Position numbers and translations under genes: made by a program. Positions 11,332 to 23,515 of a stretch of DNA of 57,502 nt are shown piece after piece (position 1 is the stretch's first letter; every line of letters begins with the position of its first letter). A model generated the notes under the pieces. It ran no database searches. It was not told the origin of the DNA and saw nothing but the letters and a program-made list of their open reading frames with translations. Source of the stretch: Chlamydoabsidia padenii (lineage: Eukaryota; Mucoromycota; Mucoromycetes; Mucorales; Cunninghamellaceae); assembly GCA_025330725.1 (NCBI GenBank), contig JAIWND010000072.1, positions 1 to 57,502 of the forward strand, read 5' to 3'.

Positions 11332-11340
11332 GTTTAAAAG
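11332..11340 (+). repeat. 9-bp target-site duplication, right of MULE-B
   Basis: GTTTAAAAG, identical to 7568-7576. Confidence 0.95.
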
Positions 11341-13096
11341 ACCCTATAAAAGAAAATTGTTAAAACTAATAACCAAATCGTGGTAAATCTTCCTGTTTTA
11401 CCTTGATGCCGACCAGCAAACCTTGTTTCTTTCTTAACACACGATACAAATCGCGGTGGTATGACTCGATGGCATTCGATGTATTGGTTGGATGATGAAG
11501 AAGGGGTTTCTTCATTTTCGTCATTGCGGGAAAGATCATCGAACGCACAGTTTTACTTGACCAGAATTTGATCCATGATTCAGTTTTTGGGAACTCTTTC
11601 TTCAGTAATTTTTTGCTAGCTTTGAAATCAGTCTTAGTAGTAGCCATTCGCAATTCGTAAACCAGTTTTTTGAGATGCACTCTTCGTTTCTTGATTGCTG
11701 CTTCTGTTTGCTCCTTAGTTTCTGCTTTTTGTTGAAGCTCCTTGGGTAAGGGAAGTACAATATCATTGGGCTTCGCCAGTTTGTTAACACCTGTTTGAAA
11801 GTGTCCAAAACACCCTTTCATATACTTTAATGCATCAGCCGGCCGTCTTCCTGTAAATGCAACAAAAGCCTCCTGGAAACCTTTTGCTTGCGCGGCTGAA
11901 AAGTCCATCACCACACCTAAAAAACCATCTTCTTTAAATTGAATTTGATACAAATGAAAAAAATAATCGAAGTATCGTTTAAATGTCAGTGTGTTTGAAC
12001 GGCGGATTACGGCAACATGGAGAACGACATGACGACCCAATTCCTTGCAGTATATGACAGAAGAACACAAATTATAGTCTCGAAAGACTTTAAACGTTAC
12101 TTCCACCAGGACAGGGTTGTTTTTGAAATCCAGGAATGGACGGATAGAGTCTGCCTTGATTGAGATAAAAAATTCATCGATGTTTATATTGCATACTCGA
12201 AATACACCAGGATTCTCTTTTTGAAGAGCAAGGAAATCCTCAATTGTTGTTTGATCTGATCGACTAATGCCATAGGATTTAGCAATTTTGCGACATTCGT
12301 ACTTGGTACGGTCAAGATTTTGCAGAATAGGGTGAATGGAGCGGATAGACTTGAAACTACCAGAGCCAGGAGCATTGCCAACCACGAGGGCCTTCGCTGT
12401 TTCGTCGGGATATGATACAACCAACTCTTCAAGCTCTTTAACTTTATCTTGATATAGGTGAAGAGGAGGGTACGTTCCGTGAGAGTGCTTTTGGGAGCCC
12501 TTTTCGATGTTAGGATGCATGCGACAGGTTCCTTGTTGAAAATCAAATCTTACTTTGACATCGCATGGAACATGAGCCAAAACTTGTTCGCAATGCTTGC
12601 ATTGGGCTTTAGTATCTGCAGCTCTATATCGTGGTCGTTTATCGATTGAATATAGAGGACATACTGAATTCATACAAAGAACAGAGCCGAGGCACACCTT
12701 CGTAACATATTGACCCCATCGAGTAGGACGACTGTTTTGTTTATGCATGCACCAGCCAATGTCCATGATGGCGCGGAGATCAGCCTCCCCATTGTCGCTT
12801 TAAAGGAGAGAAATGGTAATGTCGGCATTAGCTTCAGGAAAATGAGGGAAGTTGTTCATTGTAGGAGACATGGCTAATAGAATAACTGAAAATGAAGTGC
12901 TTTATTTGAAAGTTCTTTGTAGAGTTTTATATAAAGTCATAATTATGGGCTGGTACCCCGTCCCACCAAACTTCGGGAGCCCCAATTTTTTTTTGTCCCA
13001 ATGCCACTAAATATTACTACACCAGACGAAAGCAAACTACTATTAACACGTACCAGTCGCATTGGTTGTGATAGCGTGACCAGTGCTATATCTGCA

Positions 13097-13239
13097 AGCT
13101 TTGGAGGTATTCCCTAATTTCTGAAAGACTTTCAGGGTAGACCTGAATTTATAACAAAATTTGGGGGTACACCTAAAATTATAATAAAATTTAAGGGTAC
13201 ACTCCGACAGTTGAGTGTACCCCCAAAATACCCCCTCCC
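13097..13239 (-). repeat. MULE-A1 right terminal repeats
   Basis: Repeated GGGGGTACACCT-like units about 30 bp apart alternate with AT-rich spacers, then a small hairpin (ACTC..GAGT arms) and the terminal CCAAAATACCCCCTCCC. MULE-A2 has the same arrangement with one extra unit. Confidence 0.7.
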
Positions 13240-14625
13240 GAAAGTGTCTCCCCTGTCCACTTCGATGAAATTGTTTCCGATGTCTCAGCAATGGTGAAGA
13301 AGTTTCTGCCTGTTACACAGTTCCAAACAAACATAGTTGTAATTCCTGAACGAGTCAAAACTAAGGGCCGGCCAACCAAGAAAGAAACAAACAAAAGGGT
13401 ACCAACAATAGAGAAGATCAACCAGCAGGAAACTCCAGCAAAACTGCTTATGGCTAAATGGGAATCAAACTCCTGTTTCATTGATGCGGTCGTGGAAGTT
13501 TTCCAAAGAGTTATTATACCGGGCATTGGTGCTACTATTGAAGGTGATGGCAAAGATAATTCTGTGGTGACGCTCCTGGGAAGACTGCAAAAGCTCTCCA
13601 ACAAGAAGAACTATGTTGCTGGTACCAAGCTGGCAAGGGATTACTTTTGGCGAAATGGCTACGTGAAGGGGGCAATGGGTGATTGTCAGGATATATACCA
13701 TAAATTGACCGATGCTTGGCCCTTGGATGCATGCTTTTCATTTTCTGATCGAGACTTGAACTTGGTGAAGGCCTTTGAGGTGATTCGTTCGGGTTATAGC
13801 CGTACTATTGGTCGGTTATTCAGCAAATACAGAAAAAAGCAAACTGAATATCCACCGGAATTCATCACTATCAATGACATGATCTCTGGAACATATTTGG
13901 AAGATGAATACGACTACCCGGTTGTATTTACTACACCGAATGGCAATACGAACTCTGTGCTAGAATTTTTGGGCAGACGAAATCGGGGTACCATTTCACG
14001 GCGGCAATAAAAATGGACGGGCACTACTACAACGCAGATAATATGGATGGAAGGCTGACACCGTTGAAAGTACAAAAATTAGGTGGAAGAATGATGCATA
14101 CTATATACGCAATCTACCAACGAAAAGATATGGTTTCAGCTGACGATTCATTAGAGACATTTTCACCAATTACTTCACCATTACCACCATCATCTCCACG
14201 CTCGGTAACAATAATATCTCCCTCTGCCTCGCCAATGATAGCTCCTTGCATCTGAATTTTTACCAAAGCTAGAATCCTTGTCACCATCATTACTATCATC
14301 TCCACGCTCAGTAACAGTGCTATCTCCTTCTACCTCGCCAACGGTAGTTCCTTGGTCGTCTGAATTTTTACCAAAGCTAGAATCCATGTCATCTCCACCT
14401 CCATCAATGCCTACTGAAACATCGTCATCACTACCTTCACCTCCATCAACGCCTACTGGATCATCATCACCTCCACCTCCATCAATGCCTGCTGGATCAT
14501 CTAGTGGTCTTAAAATAAGATTAGTTCTCAACAAAGAAAGTAGATCATTAAGCAATAACAATTCTTCAAAAAGATCAAGAAAAGGGGGACCAAAACAATC
14601 CCCTTTGAAAAAATCAAGAAAAGTC
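13240..14625 (+). pseudogene. Third USP-like peptidase gene, 5' cut by MULE-A1
   Basis: The frame is open from the first base after MULE-A1, so the element sits within the coding sequence and the upstream part is absent. A basic GRPTKKETNKR stretch, of the kind that follows transposase/SWIM domains, precedes the USP-like module. That has Cys box WESNSCFIDAVVEVF, QQD-like GAMGDCQDIYHKLTD, His box SGYHFTAAI and a final HTIYAIYQRK strand. A one-base frameshift near 13980 separates the Cys and His halves. A second lesion lies in the repetitive Ser/Pro tail, where a tandem-repeat copy has lost about 2 bp. The tail ends LKIRLVLNK, like the MULE-A tail. It is diverged from both MULE-A and MULE-B, so it represents a third lineage. 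A decayed host gene is the alternative. Confidence 0.7.
14191..14402 (+). repeat. Two-copy tandem repeat of 106 bp
   Basis: CATCTCCACGCTC recurs at 14191 and 14297, with the following about 100 bp closely alike. It lies in the Ser/Pro-rich tail of the USP-like pseudogene. The first copy carries a small deletion that puts a stop in frame. Confidence 0.8.
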
Positions 14626-14901
14626 TAACCGAAATAGTTTTTTTTAAATATCCAAACATACTCTATTTCTAATAAACTGACGATGACAAAACATATTTTA
14701 GTTTACAGTTATCCTTATAAATAAAGGGAAGGTTTTGTGTCAAAGAAATGCTAAGACTTAGGATCAAAAGAAAAAGAAAAAGAAAAGAAAAAAAAGGTTG
14801 TAAAGCTGTAAAGTTGTACAGTAGTAAAAAGTTGTAAAAAACCCAGCCAAATTTGTAATCCCGAACAAAAATCAAATTTATTTGGTCAGTCGCAAAAGTG
14901 G
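14626..14901. other. spacer between the USP-like pseudogene and the BLM10 3' end
   Basis: AT-rich sequence with an AATAAA on each strand, probably holding the BLM10 3' UTR. No MULE-type terminal repeats were found here, so the right border of the third peptidase-bearing element is not visible. Confidence 0.4.
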
Positions 14902-17900
14902 TTACGCGTAGTATGAAGGGGAAATTAGCATGTCGTTAAGTAAAGAGAGCTGATCTTCGGTGAATTTATTAATGTCTTCGTGCCAGGTATCCGAGTGAGT
15001 ACGTCTGAAGTCAGAAAAAGTTTTACGAATTGTAGACTACGAAGTGTTAAAGTAATGGTTGGTGTAAAGTGTGTTTTTTTTTTTTTTTTTTTGCTTACCT
15101 GTATTTCGGCAGGATCGGACATACAGTTGGCCAATTGGCACAATACAGTTGGTAGCCATTCAGGTACCTCATATGGGAAAGCATTTACCAGACAGGACAA
15201 GCCTAAAGCACCAGCATGTTTATGTAAAAGAGCATCCCGAAATCCTTCCGGTTCAATCAATTTTCCGCGTCTGTCTCGATACTGTTTAGGTAGCTTGGTG
15301 TCTTCTAGTAAGGCAGTATATCTTTGGCGAAGGGAATCGATTGCCCTTCGCTGTGAGCAGCGGACTATCCCACCTAATGTCACACTCGCCATATTGCGTA
15401 CTTCAATTTGATTATCCAACAACAAAGTACTGACTGCTTGCATAATGTGAACCACTTGTTGGTTCATGTCTACAGAAAACAAATTTTTGAAGAAGAATAT
15501 TTGAAGCAAAGGTAAGGTCCGGATACGAATGTGCCAGCTGGTGGAGGTAGCAAGGATAGTTAATAATTGGCCCACTAGACCTGGAATCATATGGGAAGGA
15601 TAAGTCATTTGAGCCATCAATGTCAGAACTTGTGTTGCCATTTGCTGCAAATCTTGGTCATCATTGATTTCCTGCATCTGAACTACACGCGGTAAGAGCA
15701 ATGGAATGTATAGCAGAGTTCCTATCACTTGCCATTGGGTTAGTGATTCACGAAGCCAACATAGAACTTGATTTTAAAAAAAAAGTTAGCGGTCATAATA
15801 AGTCAAAAAGCTTTTTCATAGTGTTCATACCAGTTTTGCTAGCAGTTGCATAATTATTTGGCGTTTTTGTACTAGTTAGTTCCATTGTAAAACCAGAATC
15901 CAGCATTTCGATTACATTGTGGAGTCTTTTATTCTGACTATGTTTACCAAAGTCGCACGACAAGGGCATCTGTGTCACACCGTTGATTTGAGTATTGAGT
16001 ACAAGAAGATGAGCAACACTGGAAAAGGAGGGAATCCACTGGATTTGCATAATGTCATTTATATTGGCGCCAATTACTTCTCGGACTTGTTTGTAAGGAT
16101 GATTCAAGTGTTCCAAATAAACCTCAAGCAAGCCATCTTTGTTTGCCCAGGGCTTAAAGCGCCATTTCAAGCCTACCATCAAGGCACGTACAAAAAGAAG
16201 TTTACGAGCTTCGGCAAATGCAGCATCTGAGTATGGATCAAACTTGGCTTCTTCAACATAAAGCAGTATGTCTATTAATGGTCGTATCCGACGCGGATCA
16301 CGTTTTGCTACACAAAATCTGACAAAACTACTCCAGTAAGTATGAGAATCTGGTGTGACGTTAGCGAGTGTAGTACGTAGTAAGGATGACAGCCATTCAC
16401 TCCATAGTCGATTGATTAATGACATTGACCAGTGCTTGGTACCCCGAATTAAGCCTGCACACAACTCGCTTGCCGCCCGTTGGTTATTTTTTTGTTCTGT
16501 AGCAGCACACAGCAGCGTCAATTGATCTTTTGCACATTGAATGAGACTATTTCCTTGATATGTTTGAAATATACTTGAGTAAAACCTTGCATTGGCACTA
16601 TTAAACCGGTCATCCTGTTTCTGTGATGGTTCCTGCGACATATAATTCATTAATTTTGACCAGTAATCTTGGGAGGAAAAAATATTTTCGAGCTGCTGAT
16701 AACATCCTAAACTTGCGGGGTCTATTTGTGGGAATGGAATGGACTCTGAATATGGGACATATCCCACTACTTGCTTTGGCCAAACATACCAACCCGTAGT
16801 AGTATTATCAATAAGAAAACTTTATGTAAAAGAAAATGTAGATCAGTATCTTTCTATTTTTCATTTTCCATCACCTCGTAACATTTCCTTCTCTCAGATT
16901 TACCTTGTATCTGTAATGTTGTTAGCAGATTCTTCCAGAAGGATTTCAGCATAGTTAGGCTGATCTTTTCCCACAGAATCAATAGAACCACCATATAAAG
17001 AAGATATATTTCTCAGCTGTTTCAATGGATGATGTGTTGACCTTGTGATCAAAAGATCTTCGTCTCCTGCGGCCAAGGTACGTTGTTTGATATGAAGTAG
17101 TATCTGTGTAATAGCAGAAATACCTATACGGCGCATGGCTGGTAGTTCAGATGTGGTACATGACTTTGCAAAATAAGAAGCAAGGTCAGCAGTGGGCGCT
17201 ATTTCAGAACGTAAGAGTAGTTCCAGGAAGTTTGATGCCATTGTTGAAAATCGCCAATGGATACGTGGGTTTTTCAAGAGATTTAAAATCGATTCTGTTA
17301 AGCTTCGGTGGATATTTTTTTGCTCATTGTTGCGATTCATTACTGCATCTGAAAGCTTGTTGAAGTGTTGTAGTTCATCTGTCATGATCATCAATCGACT
17401 CTTCGCGCCGGATAGAGAAGTGAGGGACAATTTGAGCGCTTCGACATCATTATCGAACTCGGTTATATCTTTCTCCGATATAACAACACGAAAAGAGCAT
17501 TGGTTGAAGTAAGAGAGATAATCCAAGAATATTTTTCTGATCAGTTCTTGTATAGAGGGTTTGTCTTCATGTTGAGCGTTGCAGAGAGAGAGTATGAAAT
17601 CAGGAATATAACGCCAATCACGCAAGCATGTCATTAAGATAGACTTGTGCGTTAGCAAATAGAGTGCACCTTTCATACGATTGCTGTAGACCAATGGATC
17701 GACTATAGAACGACGACAATTAGTGGATTGCACAATAAAAAAGTATAGCAATAGTGGAGCATTTATGATATATCTTTCCATCGTACTTACTTTGTGGTTG
17801 GGGCCGCAAGGTTTTCAAGATAGTTGGCATTATAACAGATTTTGAGCCTTTGAAACTACGTGCTGCTATACTAAGAGCCGATTGTGACACTCTGATACAT

Positions 17901-19488
17901 ATATTAATCCCATGCCAGGCAAATGAACTTTTCTTTACTCTTACTTTCTAATTTCAGCATAAGAGCTCATTGAAAGCTCAAGTAGATCCATCAATAATTG
18001 ATTATGGATAGGGCTACGGTTACGATTGGATGCATTGTGCTTCAATCTTTGTAGATGATGTATGTAGGCGCGGTGTACTATTCGTATAACAAATCACAAG
18101 TAAGCTTCTTTTTACTAATATTGATGTATTATTGTTTTTTGTACTTACCCAATAGGTGTCGTGGATATTGTTTATAGCAGACAGGCGTCTTGCCTATATT
18201 TTTCGAATAATTATAGCCACTCTTATTACGGTCAAACCAGGTCTTCTCCACACCACGTTCCGATAAGAAAACCCTAATCATCTTGATGAGAATTTTGACA
18301 CTTTCGACATCATTTTCGCGCTGATCTGTGAAAAATGCCGCTAGTTGATGGAGTAAATCACCCACTTCGAGGCGAATCGCCCGAGCTTCTTCGGATCTTG
18401 GATCGTTTTCAAAGGCGTACCCTGCAACGACCCTCATGTGACGTTGTTGCTGTTGCTTTTGATCAAAAAGTAGTTCATCAGTTGCCATAACTTCATCTTC
18501 ACCACTAATAAAATCGTAATATCGTAATCAAGATTAAGTGATCTATTGCCCATTTTTTTCGTTCTTTCTCTTTTTCCCCCGCCCTTCTACTTCTTCTTTG
18601 AATGGAGCTCGTTACCTATCGGTTGATGTATTATTCATCTCACCATCATCGGCTATCATAGTCATACTACCAATCAGACAGTTTCTCATAATAGCAAGGT
18701 GTCTGCAAAATTCATTGGTGAGTTCATGAGAGGTGACAAGAGTATTATCGCTGGTCGTGTTGCTCATCAGTTGGCGGAGTCGCGCCATGGAGGGTTTTAG
18801 GAATTCATAAAGTATACGTAAAGCGAGATCTTTTTCGTCGACGTTTGGTGTATGCCATTGTATATTCAAGTGTTTGGGATCCCCTGTCTTCCCCCAAAGT
18901 AGATGTGATCTATTTATGATATCTGATAACATGCAGGTTAATTCAGTATTTCTTGTGTATGATGTAGATCTCCAATACATACCTTTGTTGTGCCATTCAG
19001 CAGGAGTGAGAGACCGATATTCAGTTGGATAAGTATCCAATAGGGTTTTCAGAGAATATCGAAGGAATTTGCCTGCCCACATCATACCACGGCGACTTTT
19101 ACAATGATGTACCATGTCATAGCCAATAGCGAGTAGATCGTCTTTGTAATTCAACCATTCAGAGCCCAAATCAGATACCACAGAAAAAAGAATATGTTGA
19201 TACCAGTGCAGGGTAGCGTCCGACTGAATGGGATTTGAAGTTGCAGAGTTTGTCATTGTGGACGAAGCTCCATTTTCTTTCAATTCGGTGCGGATGTTGA
19301 CAATACATATTGGAATAAACTGTCGGGCAGCCTTTTTAGGATTTACAGATGTAATACTTTGGCATAGTGCCCCCATAGCTCGCACCGCACTTGGTAACAC
19401 CTGGTTATTGGAAAAATCGACTACCAATCTCAAAGCAACATCGTACATGTTGTCTGACAATTGTCCAAAAACAGTTTCGCAAGCATGC

Positions 19489-19565
<77 letters not shown>

Positions 19566-22079
19566 GAAAAAGTTTGAAAAGATGTCAGGTTATCCATTCC
19601 CTAATGTATAAATGAATGTAAAATAGGAAACACTTACTAGAACCATCTGTGTTAAACCAGCTTCGATTGCACCACCTTGTTTCTTGCGGTCATGTTGAGG
19701 CATATTTTCAAAAATAGTAAAGATGCGTTGTATGAATTTGGTGAGCCATTCTTGAAATTCGCCTGTTGCCATTCGGCACAATTGATCTTCCATTCCCTTT
19801 GGTAAGGCACCTCCAGCAAAGTCTTCCATCATTAATTCCGTTTGATTGTTGTAGTTTTCTTCTTCAGTATTTTCGTCAACTTCGATTGTGGAGAGATCCA
19901 TTATGGGAACAGTCATTAGTGCACTGGTAATGAACATGAGGGAAGCAATTGTTTTGATAGGATCATTGGTATCGATTCCCGGGATTGCCAATTGTAAGAG
20001 AGGCAACAAATGCTTGCCACCTGCAGGATAATGTTCTCTTGAGAACAATGGAAGTGATATGTCAGTCAATATACTAAGAGCGCTTGTTGTACGATGAGTC
20101 TATAAAAGTATGACAATCAAAAATATTAGCCGACTATCAATGCTTTCTATCAAGTTTTCATTTACCTCAGTTAATGTTTCCAGTGAGGGGTAGATACGTT
20201 CAAGTAAAGTCGGAAAAATCAAATCTGGTTCAATCCCTGTATTATGAAGAAATAACCAATTAAGTACATGTTTCATTCGTGATGTTATAGGGTCGAGTTC
20301 TCATCTGGAAGCACCAACCCATTGTAATGATTTAGGGCACCTTACATGATAAATATTTGATAGTGGTTTGACTTGCCCCGACCGTATACTGATCTTTCCC
20401 AAACATACTGAGAAACACCACAGGTCTGATGATCAATACAAATTCTCGGCATAAATCAGGAGTTAGACGTCGTTCTTTTGGAGTTTCACAATCGTCTTCT
20501 TGTTCTACGTAAACATATAGATTGCTGTTACTACTCAGTCGGACGGCATGTATTCACTCCTCTTATTAGTCCAATGTATATTTACCATGTCGCCATCTTT
20601 TCAAAAATTCGTATGCCAAATGCCGGACAAATGTCGTCAAGATATAAGACCAAGTCCCATGGTTAGAAGGGTGAAAGTATAGTTCGACGGCTTGAATCAA
20701 CTCTCCCAGTAGCTGTAAAGTGTGAATCTGATCGGTACTCTCTTTTTTGGGAAATATTGTATAAACAATAAACCTGGCCAAGGAAGCATATTTTTCCTTG
20801 GAAAAGAAAAATAAGAGTGAGATAAAATACAGTAATTGCGCATAATTGTTTACTTACTGATTTTCTTCTCAAAAATAGCCCGTTACCTCCCTTCATGTCA
20901 ATTTTGAAACCAGTGTGACCGTATCCGGTGGTTGCTGTTACGCTCGCATTCCTATCGGTGCTACTAGAAGATCCAGTACCACCTCCATCATTTAATCGAC
21001 TGCCCACGGGTAAATTCATCATCCTTATCGCCGTTGTAAATACAAGTCTGACCTGCTCTTCTGTAAATAACCCAATCTTCTCCGTATCGCTGTCTATATG
21101 GCTGACATTTTCTTCGGCAATACGAGCCAATAGATCCATATACTGTGCATCATAAGTGGACGATCTTGTGAACATGGACCACAATGAAAATATAGTAGGT
21201 AGGTAGTCCTTGGGAGTGCAAATGGGATCGGAATGTTGATGTTTGGCAAAACTAACCGGTAAGAAAAGGACAAGATATCCTTGTGCCACCAATGCATCGT
21301 GGACAGAGTGAGTAGTGAAGCGTGGTAAAAGAGTTTCAAGGATTTCTCTCGTAGCATTTGCATCGAAGAATCGTTGAGAGTACTCAACAAGTCGGATCAC
21401 TGCAGTAAGGTGTTTCCTGCATAGAAGATAAACGTACTCGTCAGTATGGATTAGTTTGCATGTAGTTGTTCCCTCAACCTACGCTTCAGATATCAAAGTT
21501 TTTTGTCGTGCTTTTGTAAATACAGCACGCTCTATCAAATCGTAAAGAGGTTTCCAAGGGAGAACAAGATCAGAGGGTCCCAATTTCTTCTTCTTCCTGT
21601 GTATTTATAGTGGGTATGAGTCGAAAAGGCGGTAAGCTACGTCTTGGAACTGGTGTTAATTTTTACCTTATCAAACGAACACACATGTTGGACCAAACTT
21701 CTACTAGAGCGTAATCCATTCCAGGTGTAACTGTCAGCTGAAACAAAACTTTGGCCAAAGTCGCTCGTGTTGATAGCGGCAAAGCATGCTTTAAATCCAA
21801 ATAACTAAGTAATATGTGTTGAGTTAGAATATCTCATTTAGTCAATCAGGTCAATGTTTGAGGAGACGACAATGTTTTTCGATACCTTGTTAACTGTTTT
21901 ATTGAGGCCAAAGCACCAGGAGCGAAATCACGTATCTTGACAGAAAAGACAAAGTAATCGACAATGTCACTTAACCATGTTTCTGTTTCCTCTTGTAACA
22001 TCCCAGTATAGGGTAACGCTTGGGAGTACCACATGGAATGTTGCTCATCATCTTTTTTAATCGACTTGGGTATTTCCAT
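14902..22079 (-). CDS. BLM10: Blm10/PA200-type proteasome activator
   Basis: A large HEAT-repeat protein that caps the 20S proteasome and opens its gate. About 16 exons can be followed, each with GT..AG borders and kept frame, from MEIPKSIKKDDEQHSMWYSQ (22079-21886) to the last exon (about 15037-14902). Family blocks seen: LPYTGMLQEETETWL near the start, THRTTSALSIL, RSFKGSKSVIMPTILKTLRP, VYSNRMKGALYLL, and HAGALGLSCLVNAFPYEVP before the end. The protein ends SPSYYA, the HbYX-type tail that docks into 20S alpha-subunit pockets. That placement supports an intact C-terminus. The likely length is well over 1800 residues, as expected. The intron at about 19637-19490 contains a run of 69 T (plus strand) beside the acceptor. 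No coding lesion was noticed. The intergenic space upstream is shared with the divergent fucosyltransferase-like gene. Confidence 0.9.
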
Positions 22080-23515
22080 GTTTATTATCTTGTAAAAGAA
22101 AAACGTAAGCGACTTCCTTTCCCTCACATCTCGAATTTGATTTCCCGATATTTTTTTTTGGAGAGGGACAGGTCTTTTTTTTTAAAAAAATATTCCTTAA
22201 CACTCTTGTTAGCTGGAGATTAGTTGTAGGATGCTCTTTGAAGTTCTGGCTCGTGGCAAGGCTGATTGAACGGTGTCAACATGTTGGGGTCTTGGGTTGG
22301 GAATAGAAATTCTCCACCTTCTCGTGGTTATTCTTGTAAGTAAAACCTCTAATGCTTTGAAACGAAGAGAGACTATAGTAGATCATTGCTCCTTAGTTTG
22401 TAAGCATCTTTAATAGTTTTTTTATATTTGATCTCTTTGCTTTTTTCTTCCTTCAATGGATAGGTCCCGCCGTTCTATATAATAGTTTTCACCGTTTCAA
22501 TATCGTCATTTCATTTGTTGATTATATACCCTGGAAGTTACTGTAGCAAAAAAGGCATCGCTAGAGTACCCATAATAATCTTCTTTCTCTTTCTTCACAA
22601 TTCTTTCATAACTATCTACCCTTCAATTGTTAACAAAAACATGGATTATGATAATATTTTTTTAAAGAAGGTGAGTCTTCGTTTCCTTATGGATCAAAAA
22701 TATCTAAACAGAAGTACTAGTCTAAGTGTCCGTCTTTCATATTTTGTGAAATCGCGTCCTCTCTCTTGAAAGTTGCTAGTGACGATAAAGTGGCCCTTTG
22801 GAATGATCTGATTAACGACTTGAAAGAATTTTGAATGTCTTTAAAGAAAACTAGAAAAGACGCATCATAATCACTGCAAAACAGACGACCTAATTACTCG
22901 AAGGAGAAAACGAATACAAAGAAGCGTGGACACGTTGCAAGAAGCTCTGAACGCTAAAATACTTTACAAAGCAAGTACGACATTGTCGACAGATTCTAAC
23001 TAAAAGTTATAGGAAGAGGAAAAGTCGTGCACGCTGCACCAATACAGCAACATTCCACAAGAACACAAATGGACACTGTCGACTGGCACTGTTGTAGACG
23101 ACCAAATGAGACAATTAGTACAGTGCTTCCGGAAATGATTAGTGAAAATAGTGCAGTTAGTTTCCCCTTAATTGTGTCTCCATCTTTTTTATGTGATTTT
23201 CCAATAAAAAAAGTCGCAAGTTGTCGAAACCGGTAGTTGAACTATTTGTTGTTGTTGTTGTTGTTGTTGTGGGGGGGGGGTACCATTGAAGTAAAACCGA
23301 GTCAACTATAACAATTTTTTCGCCCTAACTGCGGAATGACTTTACCCGGAGTGAGATAACAGAACAAGCTAGCAGTCTGAACTTGAAACCTTTCTTACGT
23401 AGGTAAAAAGGGCCAATCACAGAACGAGGTGACAAGGTAACAGAAAGAAGTAGAATAGATATCGGCTCCCGAAATACTCTATCAATAATATCCTTTTTCT
23501 TTTTTGTCCGTCATC
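22080..23515. other. 1.4-kb divergent intergenic region
   Basis: Lies between the starts of BLM10 (-) and the fucosyltransferase-like gene (+), so both promoters should be here. A possible short spliced frame starts with ATG at about 22280 and has a GTAAGT donor near 22337, but it has no recognisable product. No RNA gene or transposon was recognised. Confidence 0.4.
23245..23280 (+). repeat. GTT microsatellite followed by a G run
   Basis: About eight GTT triplets followed by roughly ten G residues in the promoter region of the fucosyltransferase-like gene. Confidence 0.9.

Larger units (their letters stand above)
5853..12871 (-). pseudogene. MULE-A1 transposase / USP-like peptidase gene, broken
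   Basis: Exon 1 (12871-11402) encodes a GCM-type zinc finger and a MULE DDE core (VEVTFKVF, VMDFSAAQ, GCFGHF, NAIESYH). A TAA interrupts it near codon 24. Exon 2 starts at 11343, is split by MULE-B, and resumes at 7576-7332. Exon 3 (7264-6987) carries two DLFDMFGGIE repeats and has lost one T near 7190. Exon 4 is 6872-6788. Exon 5 from 6732 encodes the USP-like domain: NNSCYIDCVVEL, then GLMGDCHDILHLL in another frame, then SGIHFWCSYV and NTVLTLYRKE in a third. The tail ends at 5853 with IRLKLPSK. Intron positions and phases match those of MULE-B, so the ancestral gene was one fusion. The nonsense codon, several frameshifts and the MULE-B insertion make this copy dead. Confidence 0.75.
5485..13239 (-). 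mobile_element. MULE-A1, Mutator-like DNA transposon carrying a nested MULE-B
   Basis: The left end is GGGTGTCGATATTTTCGGGG and the right end, read inward on the other strand, is GGGAGGGGGTATTTTGGGGG. Both match the ends of MULE-A2 (38803-42867), which fixes the borders. Internal genes run on the minus strand. Removing MULE-B and its duplicated 9 bp leaves about 3.99 kb, close to the 4.07 kb of A2. The 9 bp flanks (TTTGTTTCT left, GAAAGTGTC right) do not match, so no target duplication remains. The left flank is chromovirus integrase and the right flank is a USP-like coding sequence. Confidence 0.85.

Noticed and set aside
5485..13239. MULE terminal arrays as a CRISPR-like or satellite array
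   Set aside because: Only a few imperfect units at each end, inverted relative to each other and tied to element borders.
22280..22530. Possible two-exon small protein on the plus strand
   Set aside because: An ATG, a GTAAGT donor and a later acceptor exist, but the product of about 45 residues has no support beyond chance.
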